DNA of 54,499 bases from contig JAFXTB010000090.1 in the NCBI GenBank assembly GCA_017525225.1, positions 1-54,499 on the forward strand, read 5' to 3'. Positions 42,652-50,305 of this stretch are shown piece after piece. Under the pieces are notes generated by a model that had not been told where the DNA came from, searched no databases, and worked only from the letters and a program-made list of their open reading frames with translations. Both the position numbers and the translations under genes were made by a program. The stretch comes from Kiritimatiellia bacterium. Its GTDB lineage: Bacteria > Verrucomicrobiota > Kiritimatiellia > RFP12 > UBA1067. Numbering within the stretch: the first letter of the stretch is position 1; each line of letters starts with the position of its first letter.

Positions 42652-43839
42652 CTATCCCTCCATCGCGGCGCGGGCCGCCCCTAGCGCGATCATGAAAACC
42701 TGCGATGCGGCCGGAGTAAGGTCGGCCGGCATGGCGTCCGCCGACTTCGGCAGCTGGAGCCCCTCGAACACGCCCGGCGAGATGAACGGCACGCCGAGCG
42801 TCTCCTGCGCGAACGAGCTCCAGTAGCTCGCCCCCGCCGGAAGCCCCATGAGAAAGACCTTGTCCACATGCACATCATGCCGCTGGGCCAGATAGTCGAG
42901 CGACAGCTGCAGCTGCTGAAGTACGGGCCTGACCAGCGGTTCAAGCGCCGGACGCGGGTCGATGAGCGTATCCTCAAGTATCGAGTCCACAAGATCGTCC
43001 GTGACTCCCAGCCCCGACTTCACCAGCTCGCGCATCACCTCGTATCCCGCCGCACCAGGGCACTCGCGCAGCAGCAGCAGCGCCCCCTTTCGATAGCCAG
43101 CGAAGTAGACGGAGGAGCGCGTTACGAACACCGCCATCGCCGTTCCGCCCGCCGCCGTGAATTCCGGCTGCTCATGCAATGCCGAGAGCATGGCCGCCGG
43201 GGCCGTCTGCACCGAACACGCAGTCGGGCGGCGGCCTTCCGGCAACAGACGCGACAGCCAAAGCACCTGGAACTCCGGCAGCCCGGTCTGCAGGATGAAC
43301 GGCGCCTCATCGAGCGGCGCAGTTACGAAACGGTTGCCGTCACGCGAAATCGGTACGAACGGCGAAGGAGCCGCGGCCTTGGATTGAACGGCAGGTTTCT
43401 CTTTCTCGGTCGATGGCGGCGCACGGCGCACACCAAGCTTCTTCTTCACGGCATCGCCCGACGATGCCGCCTTTCCATCGGCAGTCAGCGCATCGGCGGT
43501 CGTCTGACGGATGAAAAGATCGGGCGAAAGAACTGCAAGCGCGGCCTGGGGTGACTGGAATGCCGACGGCAAGGACCAGTCCGGAAGAAACTTCGATTCC
43601 TCCCAAGACGTAGGCAGCGTGCCGGAAGGCGGCGGAACGAAACCGGCCGCCAGCAGATGAAATGCATCCTTTCGCCGCTGAAGGCGCACTACCGGACAAC
43701 CACGGGGATCGCCGCTCTCCAACAGCACCCCCGTGACATCGGCGGGACCACCCCGATGCCCCGACGAACCGCCGCCAGCGCCCTTTTCCCATGGCATCTT
43801 GACGTCGATCGTCTTGTCTCTTGTTAACTGCAACTTCAT
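42652..43839 (-). CDS. pilM: PilM-like actin-fold pilus assembly protein (divergent)
   Basis: From ATG 43839 the protein has 395 residues. It is identified mainly by its place before PilN. It also has ATPase-fold pieces: an N-terminal strand pair, TACSVQTAPAAMLSALHEQP, TAMAVFVTRSSVYFAGYRKG and a final KVFLMGLPAGASYWSSFAQE resembling the C-terminal phosphate-2/adenosine region. A Ser/Pro/Lys-rich insert lies at about 135-175. It starts about five bases after the predicted sigma-54 start site and lacks a Shine-Dalgarno, so it too may be almost leaderless. Confidence 0.65.
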   Translation of the reverse strand: MKLQLTRDKTIDVKMPWEKGAGGGSSGHRGGPADVTGVLLESGDPRGCPVVRLQRRKDAFHLLAAGFVPPPSGTLPTSWEESKFLPDWSLPSAFQSPQAALAVLSPDLFIRQTTADALTADGKAASSGDAVKKKLGVRRAPPSTEKEKPAVQSKAAAPSPFVPISRDGNRFVTAPLDEAPFILQTGLPEFQVLWLSRLLPEGRRPTACSVQTAPAAMLSALHEQPEFTAAGGTAMAVFVTRSSVYFAGYRKGALLLLRECPGAAGYEVMRELVKSGLGVTDDLVDSILEDTLIDPRPALEPLVRPVLQQLQLSLDYLAQRHDVHVDKVFLMGLPAGASYWSSFAQETLGVPFISPGVFEGLQLPKSADAMPADLTPAASQVFMIALGAARAAMEG

Positions 43840-43855
43840 CCAAAGGAAACTGGAA

Positions 43856-43902
43856 GCAGATTTTGTGCCAACCTTCACAACCCTCCTTGGCACAAATTCT
43901 GC
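43856..43902. promoter_or_regulatory. Divergent sigma-54-like promoters forming a 47-bp inverted repeat
   Basis: Arms 43856-43871 and 43887-43902 are reverse complements at 15 of 16 positions. Each arm reads TTGGCAC-N5-CTGC outward, matching the sigma-54 consensus TGGCAC-N5-TTGC with exact -24/-12 spacing. The left arm faces pilM and the right arm faces the H-box gene. Predicted starts lie a few bases before each ATG. As an alternative, TGC-TATTAC beside the right arm could serve as a sigma-70 extended -10 for the plus-strand gene. Confidence 0.65.
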
Positions 43903-43916
43903 TATTACATCTCCAA

Positions 43917-44294
43917 ATGGCTGAAGAAACTCCAGAAGCGGTTGCGCGGCGGCTGGCATTGGCGGAGATGCAGGTCGAACGCTCGAAGGTGGTCATGGAA
44001 TCCCTGGCCGGGTTCTGCCATGCCCTTGGCCAGCCTGCCACCGTGCTTCTAAGTAGTATTGAGCTTCTGAAGATGCCGTCCACCGACCCCGAACTGCAGA
44101 AGCAGATACTTGACATCTGCTATGATGCCGTGATCGAGATCCGTTCGCTTCTTTCCGAGATGAAGCAGAAGCGCGAATACGTGGCCGAAGCCTATCTAGC
44201 CAACGATGAAAAGGCCGGCCGGATGATATCGTTGCAGGAGTGGCGCGACAAGGCTCCTCCCAAGGCCAGCTGGGATCCGGAAACCCAGGCCTGA
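43917..44294 (+). CDS. Stand-alone histidine-kinase phosphoacceptor (HisKA/DHp-like) protein
   Basis: The 125-residue protein is almost wholly helical. Its core FCHALGQPATVLLSSIELL matches the HisKA H-box pattern (F-x-H-x-L-x-x-P), with His35 and Pro40. A second helix DICYDAVIEIRSLLSEMKQK is the other half of a four-helix-bundle dimer. There is no ATPase domain, sensor or receiver, so it could be a phosphotransfer or dimer partner or a non-phosphorylated relic. It is divergent from pilM and shares the palindromic promoter region. No Shine-Dalgarno precedes the ATG at 43917. Confidence 0.7.
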   Translation: MAEETPEAVARRLALAEMQVERSKVVMESLAGFCHALGQPATVLLSSIELLKMPSTDPELQKQILDICYDAVIEIRSLLSEMKQKREYVAEAYLANDEKAGRMISLQEWRDKAPPKASWDPETQA

Positions 44295-44304
44295 CGGAAG
44301 ACTC

Positions 44305-45021
44305 CTATTTTTGAGAATCGTTTCTCACTTTCGCAAACCGCAGGACATCTGCGGCGACAAGCGGATTCTGGAACGTGAAGGCGAAACGCACGGAGGACAT
44401 GCCGCCCGCCATCGCGATGTTCTGCTTTGAATGCGTTACCTCAAACACGATCCCTCCAGGCATCACCGTGAAATTCTTGAGTTCTTCCCATGATATGCGG
44501 ATATCGAGTTCCTTCCCCGCAAAAGCCAGGCGGCGATTCGTCATGTAGCAGTGCGTGCGCTGGCAGACATGGCAATCACGCCTATACCTTGGAAACGCCA
44601 CGTCGCTAGGTCGTCCTACGGGACGAGCGGCATCACCCTTCCCATCATCCGTCTTTAAATCGCTTCCCTCCCCACTACCCATCTTCTCGACATACAGCGT
44701 TCCCTTCTCGTGGAAACAGGCTTGCTCGCCTGGTTCAAGGTCAAGCCTCGCGTTCCTTGCCGGCCTTTCGCAGATGTTGGCGACTCCGCCTTCCGCAAGC
44801 CACTGCCTGTAGCGCATCTGGTTCTGCGCCTGGCGGCGGCGGATGCGGAACCATACCACGATCATTGGAATCAGCAACCAGAAGAAGGCGAATGTGATCG
44901 CAATCATCCCAAGCGCATGCATGAACCACGGCTTGTCGAGATTGTCCAGATCCTGATAGATGAACCAGAACATCCCGCCGAGGAACACGAATGCTATCAG
45001 TTTTCGCAGTGCGTAGATCAC
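44305..45021 (-). CDS. Two-helix membrane protein with a PH-like domain
   Basis: The 238-residue protein starts with GTG. Two transmembrane helices (about 7-22 and 34-60, ITFAFFWLLIPMIVVWF) precede a basic patch (RIRRRQAQNQMRYRQW) and a cytoplasmic beta-rich region (about 95-230) that resembles a bacterial PH/GRAM fold (CYMTNRRLAFAGKELDIRIS, then WEELKNFTVMPGGIVFEV). A CHVCQRTHC cluster precedes it. It could bind a lipid or protein at the membrane. GTG is preceded by an extended -10 at eight bases, predicting a leaderless transcript. It is convergent with the H-box gene. Confidence 0.68.
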   Translation of the reverse strand: MIYALRKLIAFVFLGGMFWFIYQDLDNLDKPWFMHALGMIAITFAFFWLLIPMIVVWFRIRRRQAQNQMRYRQWLAEGGVANICERPARNARLDLEPGEQACFHEKGTLYVEKMGSGEGSDLKTDDGKGDAARPVGRPSDVAFPRYRRDCHVCQRTHCYMTNRRLAFAGKELDIRISWEELKNFTVMPGGIVFEVTHSKQNIAMAGGMSSVRFAFTFQNPLVAADVLRFAKVRNDSQK

Positions 45022-45029
45022 AGCCTATG

Positions 45030-45038
45030 ATTATATCA
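45030..45038 (-). promoter_or_regulatory. Extended -10 promoter (TGA-TATAAT), leaderless GTG start
   Basis: TGA-TATAAT is followed by eight bases and then GTG 45021 on the minus strand. It has the same geometry as the scpA and XylR-type starts. Confidence 0.7.
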
Positions 45039-45194
45039 TAAATCTGGTGAGGGATGCTATTAGTTTTCTTGCGTACGGCCCCAAAACCTTGCATGGGTTT
45101 TAGCCATGCGAAAACCACAGCAAGAACATAGCATATTCTGCAAATGATTTTTATTTATTTCCACCTTCCATCCAGATAAAAAAAATGTTATAAT

Positions 45195-45360
45195 CAACAG
45201 CAAAGACCTTGGAAGGTCTTTTTACGGCAAATAAAAGTCTTTACAAAGTCTTTTTAGCACCTAAGAAAAAGACATCGCAAGATCGTATGTGGTCAATGAT
45301 GATACCGAAATCGGCTTTGACAACAAGATTCCACTTTGGCTGTTCGGATTCATGTATTAA
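45195..45360 (+). pseudogene. Short decayed gene remnant
   Basis: Two overlapping frames look coding. One reads KTLEGLFTANKSLYKVFLAP and then KKKTSQDR. A shift by one frame then gives YVVNDDTEIGFDNKIPLWLF and ends GFMY with TAA at 45358-45360. A TGT-TATAAT element lies just upstream (45186-45194) on the same strand. No start codon or Shine-Dalgarno is seen, and the AT content is higher than in the neighbours. It looks like the 3' end of an acquired gene broken by at least one frameshift. I do not recognise the family. The rest of 45022-45455 holds only promoters. Confidence 0.4.
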
Positions 45361-45423
45361 ACCCTACCTTGACGCCCTGTGAAACCAGAACGGAACATTA
45401 TGCTTTCAGTACAATCTCCGTTA

Positions 45424-45432
45424 TGCTATACT
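45424..45432 (+). promoter_or_regulatory. Extended -10 promoter (TGC-TATACT) of the GT-C-like gene
   Basis: The element lies 23 bases before ATG 45456 and leaves a leader of about 17 bases with a weak ACGGA. It rules out an earlier in-frame ATG at 45336. Confidence 0.6.
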
Positions 45433-45455
45433 TCTTCCCGTTACGGAAATCAGAC

Positions 45456-47519
45456 ATGAACATTAATCAACTCGCGTCAAGAAGAACCCTCTCAATGCTC
45501 ATGCTTTGCATCGGGTTGGTCCAGATTGCAGGATATTACCTTGCAGGGACGCTTGCCTCTCCTGATGGCAGCATGGCTGTGCCGCAACCCGACACCCTGC
45601 TCTATTGCCAGGCAGCACGTCGAATTGCCGAGGGGCATCCATTTTCCTTCTCTGAAGGCGCAGATGTCTGTACCGGTACAACATCCGTTCTCTATCCATT
45701 CATCCTAGCCATTCCATATCTGCTTGGAGCAAAGGGAGATTCTCTCCTAACCGCAGGGTTCCTCCTAAACGCCCTTTTCTATCTTGCCTTTCTGCTTGGA
45801 TGGGCACGAGCTTTGCAGATTTGGCTTGAACGCCCTCTCTCCCGCCTTGTCGCCGGCATGCTCATCGCCCTTTCCGGGCAGATCGCGTTCTGTGCAATGG
45901 CGCAAAGCGACATAGGCTGCTGGCTGGCCCTTAGCGGGTGGCTTGCCGCAGGTCTAGCCATGCGTAATAGATGGCTGTACGGTTCGCTTCTCGTCTTAGG
46001 TCCATGGATTCGTCCAGAGGGGATGATCTGCGTGGTTGCGCTTGGTCTTGTCCTCGCATTCTACGCCCTCTACACGCGCATCCGTTCACGGTCTTTGGAC
46101 AATGAATCGCTGAAAGGACCTCTTGCCATATTCCTTCTTGGAATCGCCAGCTGCGGCGGCGTCTTTGCGCTCAATTATTTTCTGACAGGCCACGCTCAGT
46201 TCGCAAGTGTCGCCAACAAGGGTTATTTCAAGACGCTCCCTTTCGCGGCGGCGGCAGACAAGGCCGCCCTTGATGTGCTCAGGATGCTGAAGGACTACCT
46301 TTTCGGGCTGGCGGCATCTTCACCCCGCGACATGTTTCTGATACCACTGCTCTCGGCCATCTTCATGTGGATCGGCATCCTCAGATACCCATGGCGGCAA
46401 AAAGGCCTGTCTGGCTTCATGCTGCTTTTGCTTGCCGGGGCAGGCGGATTCCTTTCCGTTGCCCAGAGCGGATGGCAAGGGACGAATTTTGACCGCTATC
46501 TCGCCTGGATCGCCCCCATGTTCCTTGTCTTTCTAGCCGAAGGGATTGCCGCCGTCACTGGTTATTGCAAGGGACGATCCGCCATACCAGCCCTTCCTGC
46601 CGCGGTCTGCCTCGCATTCTCGTTGTGTACGGCAGGTGTAGCCGTATTCAGGTTCAACCGCTCAAGCGCCAACTCCAATCTACTCCGCCTGTTTGCCAAG
46701 GAGATAGATGCACAACTGCCCGTTACGGCCAGCATAGGCGCATTTGGAGGCTCCGGGATCGTCTATGACCTCGGCAAACGCCCGTACCGCCACCTATGGG
46801 GCATATATTCCCAGGAATTCTTTGTAAAGACGGAAGCTTCTGCGCTTGAAATTCTAAAGAACGAACCAGAGAAAAGGTTCGACTACTGGTTCCTCACCCC
46901 CGACCAGACTGCGATGGCATTCGGCGCCAATATGAAATCCTGCTGCGGCGAGAACATCTTGACAGGGCCAGACGGCATGGAGATACGCGGGACTTCATGG
47001 GATGCATTCGACCGGGCCAGGCGTCCACAGGCGGCAGTTCCATCAGGAAAGCGGCTGGTCTGCCGTGTGGATGTTGGATACGAGGCGGATGAAAAAGCCA
47101 CCGATTATGAAACCATAGACCGCTACGGACGTCCCGCCGCAGATCCCTTCACGATTGTCGACACCTTGAACGGCAAAGCCGCCATTGACGCCGCCCGACT
47201 GCTGGTGGGCGGAGATGCCATGACACTGTCCCTGAAACCAGGACAAGATGCAACGGTCGTCATGCGTACCCATCCCAGACATACGGAAAAGCGCACGGAC
47301 AGCATCGGGCGTAATTCTTCGGACTACACGTTCGCCAACCCCTTGCGGATGAATATCTCCATCGACGGGCAGCTGTCCCAACAGGTTTCGGTGTCATTTG
47401 CCACCAACGGTTTTTCCGACGTCACATTCACCATCCCAGGTGCGAAAATACAGAAGACGCCCTGCCGGCTTGCATTCCTAGGCGACCACATCGCCGCCGG
47501 CTACTGGTTCTACCAATGA
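45456..47519 (+). CDS. Polytopic membrane protein, GT-C glycosyltransferase-like
   Basis: The 687-residue protein starts MNINQLASRR, with 10 or more transmembrane helices in residues about 12-430. The first periplasmic loop has the GT-C-like pattern PDTLLYCQAARRIAEGHPFS with GADVCTGTTSVLYPF, as in polyprenyl-phosphate-sugar-using mannosyl/arabinosyl-transferases. The last ~240 residues are a soluble periplasmic domain. It probably glycosylates surface polymers or proteins, perhaps pilin, since the prepilin gene is convergent next door; this is inference. It ends at a strong terminator. Confidence 0.72.
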   Translation: MNINQLASRRTLSMLMLCIGLVQIAGYYLAGTLASPDGSMAVPQPDTLLYCQAARRIAEGHPFSFSEGADVCTGTTSVLYPFILAIPYLLGAKGDSLLTAGFLLNALFYLAFLLGWARALQIWLERPLSRLVAGMLIALSGQIAFCAMAQSDIGCWLALSGWLAAGLAMRNRWLYGSLLVLGPWIRPEGMICVVALGLVLAFYALYTRIRSRSLDNESLKGPLAIFLLGIASCGGVFALNYFLTGHAQFASVANKGYFKTLPFAAAADKAALDVLRMLKDYLFGLAASSPRDMFLIPLLSAIFMWIGILRYPWRQKGLSGFMLLLLAGAGGFLSVAQSGWQGTNFDRYLAWIAPMFLVFLAEGIAAVTGYCKGRSAIPALPAAVCLAFSLCTAGVAVFRFNRSSANSNLLRLFAKEIDAQLPVTASIGAFGGSGIVYDLGKRPYRHLWGIYSQEFFVKTEASALEILKNEPEKRFDYWFLTPDQTAMAFGANMKSCCGENILTGPDGMEIRGTSWDAFDRARRPQAAVPSGKRLVCRVDVGYEADEKATDYETIDRYGRPAADPFTIVDTLNGKAAIDAARLLVGGDAMTLSLKPGQDATVVMRTHPRHTEKRTDSIGRNSSDYTFANPLRMNISIDGQLSQQVSVSFATNGFSDVTFTIPGAKIQKTPCRLAFLGDHIAAGYWFYQ

Positions 47520-47528
47520 GAAAAGAAA

Positions 47529-47554
47529 AAGGGAATGGACGAATCCATTCCCTT
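47529..47554. terminator. Strong hairpin terminator shared by the GT-C-like and prepilin genes
   Basis: A perfect 11-bp stem AAGGGAATGGA/TCCATTCCCTT has a 4-base loop. On the minus strand it is followed by TTTCTTTT, so it serves the prepilin gene best. On the plus strand TTTC follows, so it may work in both directions. Confidence 0.85.
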
Positions 47555-47577
47555 TCGGCCCAATCTGGGAACCCCTG

Positions 47578-47952
47578 CTACTTCAACACGTGGTCCGTGT
47601 GGGTGGAGGCGTTCGGGCAGGTGACGGTGATCGCTCCGCCTTCCGCCGTAGCGATGACGTACTCGCCGCCTTCAGGACAAATGAACGAATCTGCTTCCTT
47701 GCGGATGTACTTCGTCGTTTCCGTGCCCACGAGATCGCTCTTGGCAGGGACTGCCGTCGGATCGGACTGCGTCGTGCGCCAGCTCTCGGCGGCCGTCTGC
47801 AACTGCTTCATGTTGCTGACGCAAGCCTGAGAACGGGCATCTGCGCGGTACTTTAGAAAGTTCGGGATCGCAACAGCGGCCAAAATGGCGATGATGGCGA
47901 CCACGATCATGATTTCTACGAGGGTAAAACCCTTCTTCATCTTCTGCTTCAT
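47578..47952 (-). CDS. Type IV prepilin / pseudopilin
   Basis: The 124-residue protein has the prepilin peptidase site KKG/FTLVE: cleavage after Gly8, Phe9 becomes residue 1 and Glu13 is Glu5 of the mature pilin. The hydrophobic assembly helix IMIVVAIIAILAAVAIP and a small globular domain with CVSNMKQLQTAAESW and FICPEGGEYVIA follow. This is the major-pilin or type II pseudopilin class, related to the PilM-N-O-P/secretin operon about 4 kb away. No PilB, PilC, PilD or PilT is in the window. AAGGAA precedes the first ATG, and a strong terminator follows. Confidence 0.93.
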   Translation of the reverse strand: MKQKMKKGFTLVEIMIVVAIIAILAAVAIPNFLKYRADARSQACVSNMKQLQTAAESWRTTQSDPTAVPAKSDLVGTETTKYIRKEADSFICPEGGEYVIATAEGGAITVTCPNASTHTDHVLK

Positions 47953-48012
47953 GGTTGTGTTCCTTTTGTTTTACCGCGGTTGACACCATGCCAACCGCTA
48001 AGTGAAAATGTA

Positions 48013-48027
48013 GCACTTACCATGCCA
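48013..48027 (-). promoter_or_regulatory. Prepilin promoter: sigma-54-like TGGCAT-N5-GTGC
   Basis: On the minus strand TGGCAT-GGTAA-GTGC has GG and GC at -24/-12 spacing, about 60 bases before the prepilin ATG. TGC-TACATT, partly overlapping it, could instead be an extended -10. The gap 47953-48267 also contains a small palindrome (GCAGATCTGC, 48231-48240) but no gene I trust. Confidence 0.5.
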
Positions 48028-48267
48028 GAGTTGGTAGTTGATGGTCCTTATTTCCAAGAGCCCTCAATCTCGGCCGCCTGTGAAAACATCAGTGAATTGG
48101 CAATAACTGACTTACTTTACGAGTTATAGAGGAAACCGCAAAGGGCGAAAGGTAATAATCAACCCGCAATGCCATCTACACCTGTCCTACCTCAACCCGC
48201 CCCATTTTCTCATTTTTGCGAATCTTGTTTGCAGATCTGCGAAACCAGCAAGTAAAACAGGGAAGAC

Positions 48268-50259
48268 TTACCTGGCAGCCCAGGAGATGAGCGCGGCACG
48301 CTTGAACGGCGGCAGGGCGACCGAGCCGTCGGACGCGGGTTCGAGGGCAGAGGATGCGGGAGCGTCGTCAAGGACGGATTCGAACTGGACCTGCCGCCCG
48401 GACGAGATCTGCACGGAGACGCCACTCACCTCGACATCGGGGTTGTAGTTCAGGAGAAAGAGCGCAAAGCCCTTCTCCGTGCGCTTCAGCTCCGCGAAGA
48501 CGTGCGGTGGCGCGTTCTTCACGCGGAAAGGCATATTGCAACCCACCTTCCCCAGATCCGCCAGCAGCGCCGCACCGCCGTCCGTAGGCGCCGCGATGCG
48601 ATATTTCCAGCCGAGTGCGGCGGAGGGAAGCATGTCCGGCCTTTTGCGCAGCACTACGTTGGGAAGTCCCGCGAGCTGCGGCAGCAGGGGATTTTCCAGC
48701 CTCTGCGCGTTCCATTCGTCGTAGCGGCCGCTATCGCCCGTGACAACGAGCCGCCCGCCGCGCTTCGCGTAGGCGGCAAGCGCGCCGACCTGCGCATCGG
48801 AAAGACAGACCTGGTTCGCCACCACAATCGCTTCGCACCCGTCCGGCACGTCCAGCGGCCGATCTTCCGTCGATATGACGTAGCCGAACGGCACCTGGTT
48901 GCGCAGGCATATCTCTTCCGCCGCCGCGAGGCCGAAGTGGGCGCTCTCGGAGAAGCCAAGTGTGTCGGGCGTCCACAGCAGCCGTACCGGAAGGCACGAT
49001 GGCGCGGAGAGTTCAGCGCGATGCGCACGCACGAAGGCGTTGAACGCGGAGAGCTGCGGCCGCCGCCGCGCGATCATCCCCTTGTCCACGAATCCCGGCA
49101 AGGGCTTTGGGGACACTATCGTACGGTCCGTCGGAACGCCGCCCCATATCAGGTCCTCCAGAAGCGGCAGGAGATAGTGCCGTTCACGCGCCTCGGTAAG
49201 CATGGCGTCCGAATCGCAGAGCGCGACCACGGGCTTCCCGACCTCGCGGCACAGCTTGAGATCGCGGACGCGGTTCACGATTCCCCCGTCCGGCAGCACT
49301 TCCGGGAAGTTGGCGCTCTGCAGCATTATGAGGTCCAGGTTGCGCACGAACCGGTACATGTTCAGCGACATGAAAAGCGGGGCGCTCCAACTGCGGAACG
49401 GCTGGGGGTTGGCGCAGACGATCGCGTCCGGCCTTACGCTCCTTATGTGTGCGCGCAGGCGGGCAAACACGCCACACAACGTCTTCTGCCGCCATCGACT
49501 CCATTCCTGCACGACCGGATCGCGGATCTCGCCCTTGCAGGCGTTCGGCAATGGACGGGGCAGCCTGACGAACGACAGATCCCTGAATCCGAACCGCTCT
49601 TCGGGATTCCCCATCGCTACAAGATGCTCATGGAACTTCCTCTCGCAGCGCTCGCAGTAGCAGGGGCGCGCAAAGGCGTTGTCGAACATGATTCCGTCGA
49701 AGCCGCCCTCCGTCAACGCGATCGTGCAGATCTTCTCCAGATATGCCACCCACTCGTCGCACGTGATGCACGGAAGCCACCGGAAATAGCTTCCATTGTA
49801 GATGGGCTTCTGCCCGTCGGCTCCCACCTGCGCCCATTCATCGAGATTGGGGATCTCGTGCTTCATCGGCTCGGGGTAGAGCGTGGAGAACTGCACGTAC
49901 GCAAGCGCATGCACACCGTGGCGGCGGCAGTTCTCGACGAAGCGCTTCACGTTGGGGAAGTCCAGCTTCTCCTCCTCCCAGCCCATGCCCTTGTAGAACC
50001 GGCAGTGGAGCCAGTTGAGGCCGAGCTCCTGCATCAGCGCGGGCGATTCGGCGTCGAACCAGTCCAGCCACGGCTTGAGCCATCTGGCGTTGCCGTCGAT
50101 GCCGCCCGTGCAGTGCCGCCCCACGCGCCGGTACATCGTGTACGGCTCGTGTGCGCCGAATGTCCAGCGCATTTCGAGCGGATCAAGCCCCGCGCCCGCC
50201 GCCGACGACGCAAGCGCCGCCATCAGCGAAATGGACACCAACAGATTCCTCATCATCAT
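48268..50259 (-). CDS. Secreted GHL-type putative glycoside hydrolase
   Basis: The 663-residue protein has a signal peptide (about 4-22). A TIM-barrel-like catalytic region spans about 40-400: LGLNWLHCRFYKG, GVHALAYVQFSTLYPEP, GGFDGIMFDNAFARPCYC with CERCERKF, and IVCANPQPFRSW. A beta-galactosidase-trimerisation-like domain spans about 430-560 (CEAIVVANQVCLSDAQVGAL, then YAKRGGRLVVTGDSG). A small C-terminal beta domain ends it. The C-x-C-x-x-C element recalls the GHL10-like protein at 15546-17750. Three consecutive ATGs follow GAGGTGG. The substrate is unknown. Confidence 0.75.
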   Translation of the reverse strand: MMMRNLLVSISLMAALASSAAGAGLDPLEMRWTFGAHEPYTMYRRVGRHCTGGIDGNARWLKPWLDWFDAESPALMQELGLNWLHCRFYKGMGWEEEKLDFPNVKRFVENCRRHGVHALAYVQFSTLYPEPMKHEIPNLDEWAQVGADGQKPIYNGSYFRWLPCITCDEWVAYLEKICTIALTEGGFDGIMFDNAFARPCYCERCERKFHEHLVAMGNPEERFGFRDLSFVRLPRPLPNACKGEIRDPVVQEWSRWRQKTLCGVFARLRAHIRSVRPDAIVCANPQPFRSWSAPLFMSLNMYRFVRNLDLIMLQSANFPEVLPDGGIVNRVRDLKLCREVGKPVVALCDSDAMLTEARERHYLLPLLEDLIWGGVPTDRTIVSPKPLPGFVDKGMIARRRPQLSAFNAFVRAHRAELSAPSCLPVRLLWTPDTLGFSESAHFGLAAAEEICLRNQVPFGYVISTEDRPLDVPDGCEAIVVANQVCLSDAQVGALAAYAKRGGRLVVTGDSGRYDEWNAQRLENPLLPQLAGLPNVVLRKRPDMLPSAALGWKYRIAAPTDGGAALLADLGKVGCNMPFRVKNAPPHVFAELKRTEKGFALFLLNYNPDVEVSGVSVQISSGRQVQFESVLDDAPASSALEPASDGSVALPPFKRAALISWAAR

Positions 50260-50296
50260 TCCACCTCTTTACTTTAGCGTTTCAAAGCGCGGCAAG

Positions 50297-50305
50297 ATTA
50301 TATCA
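50297..50305 (-). promoter_or_regulatory. Extended -10 promoter (TGA-TATAAT) of the GHL-type gene
   Basis: The element lies about 38 bases before the first ATG and touches the stop codon of the upstream membrane protein gene. The downstream gene therefore has its own promoter despite the short gap. Confidence 0.7.

Noticed and set aside
45202-45221. Hairpin AAAGACCTT/AAGGTCTTT followed by Ts, possible terminator or attenuator
   Set aside because: It sits directly after a -10 box with almost no transcript before it, the loop is only two bases, and the sequence fits the coding-like remnant.
48228-48243. Palindrome around GCAGATCTGC as a terminator or operator
   Set aside because: Short, no T-run, and not placed near a promoter.
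48169-48255. 28-codon plus-strand frame with three cysteines
   Set aside because: No Shine-Dalgarno or promoter at suitable distance and no supporting context.
48502-50277. 591-codon plus-strand frame opposite the GHL-type gene
   Set aside because: Arg/His-rich shadow; the minus-strand gene has a signal peptide, Shine-Dalgarno and promoter.
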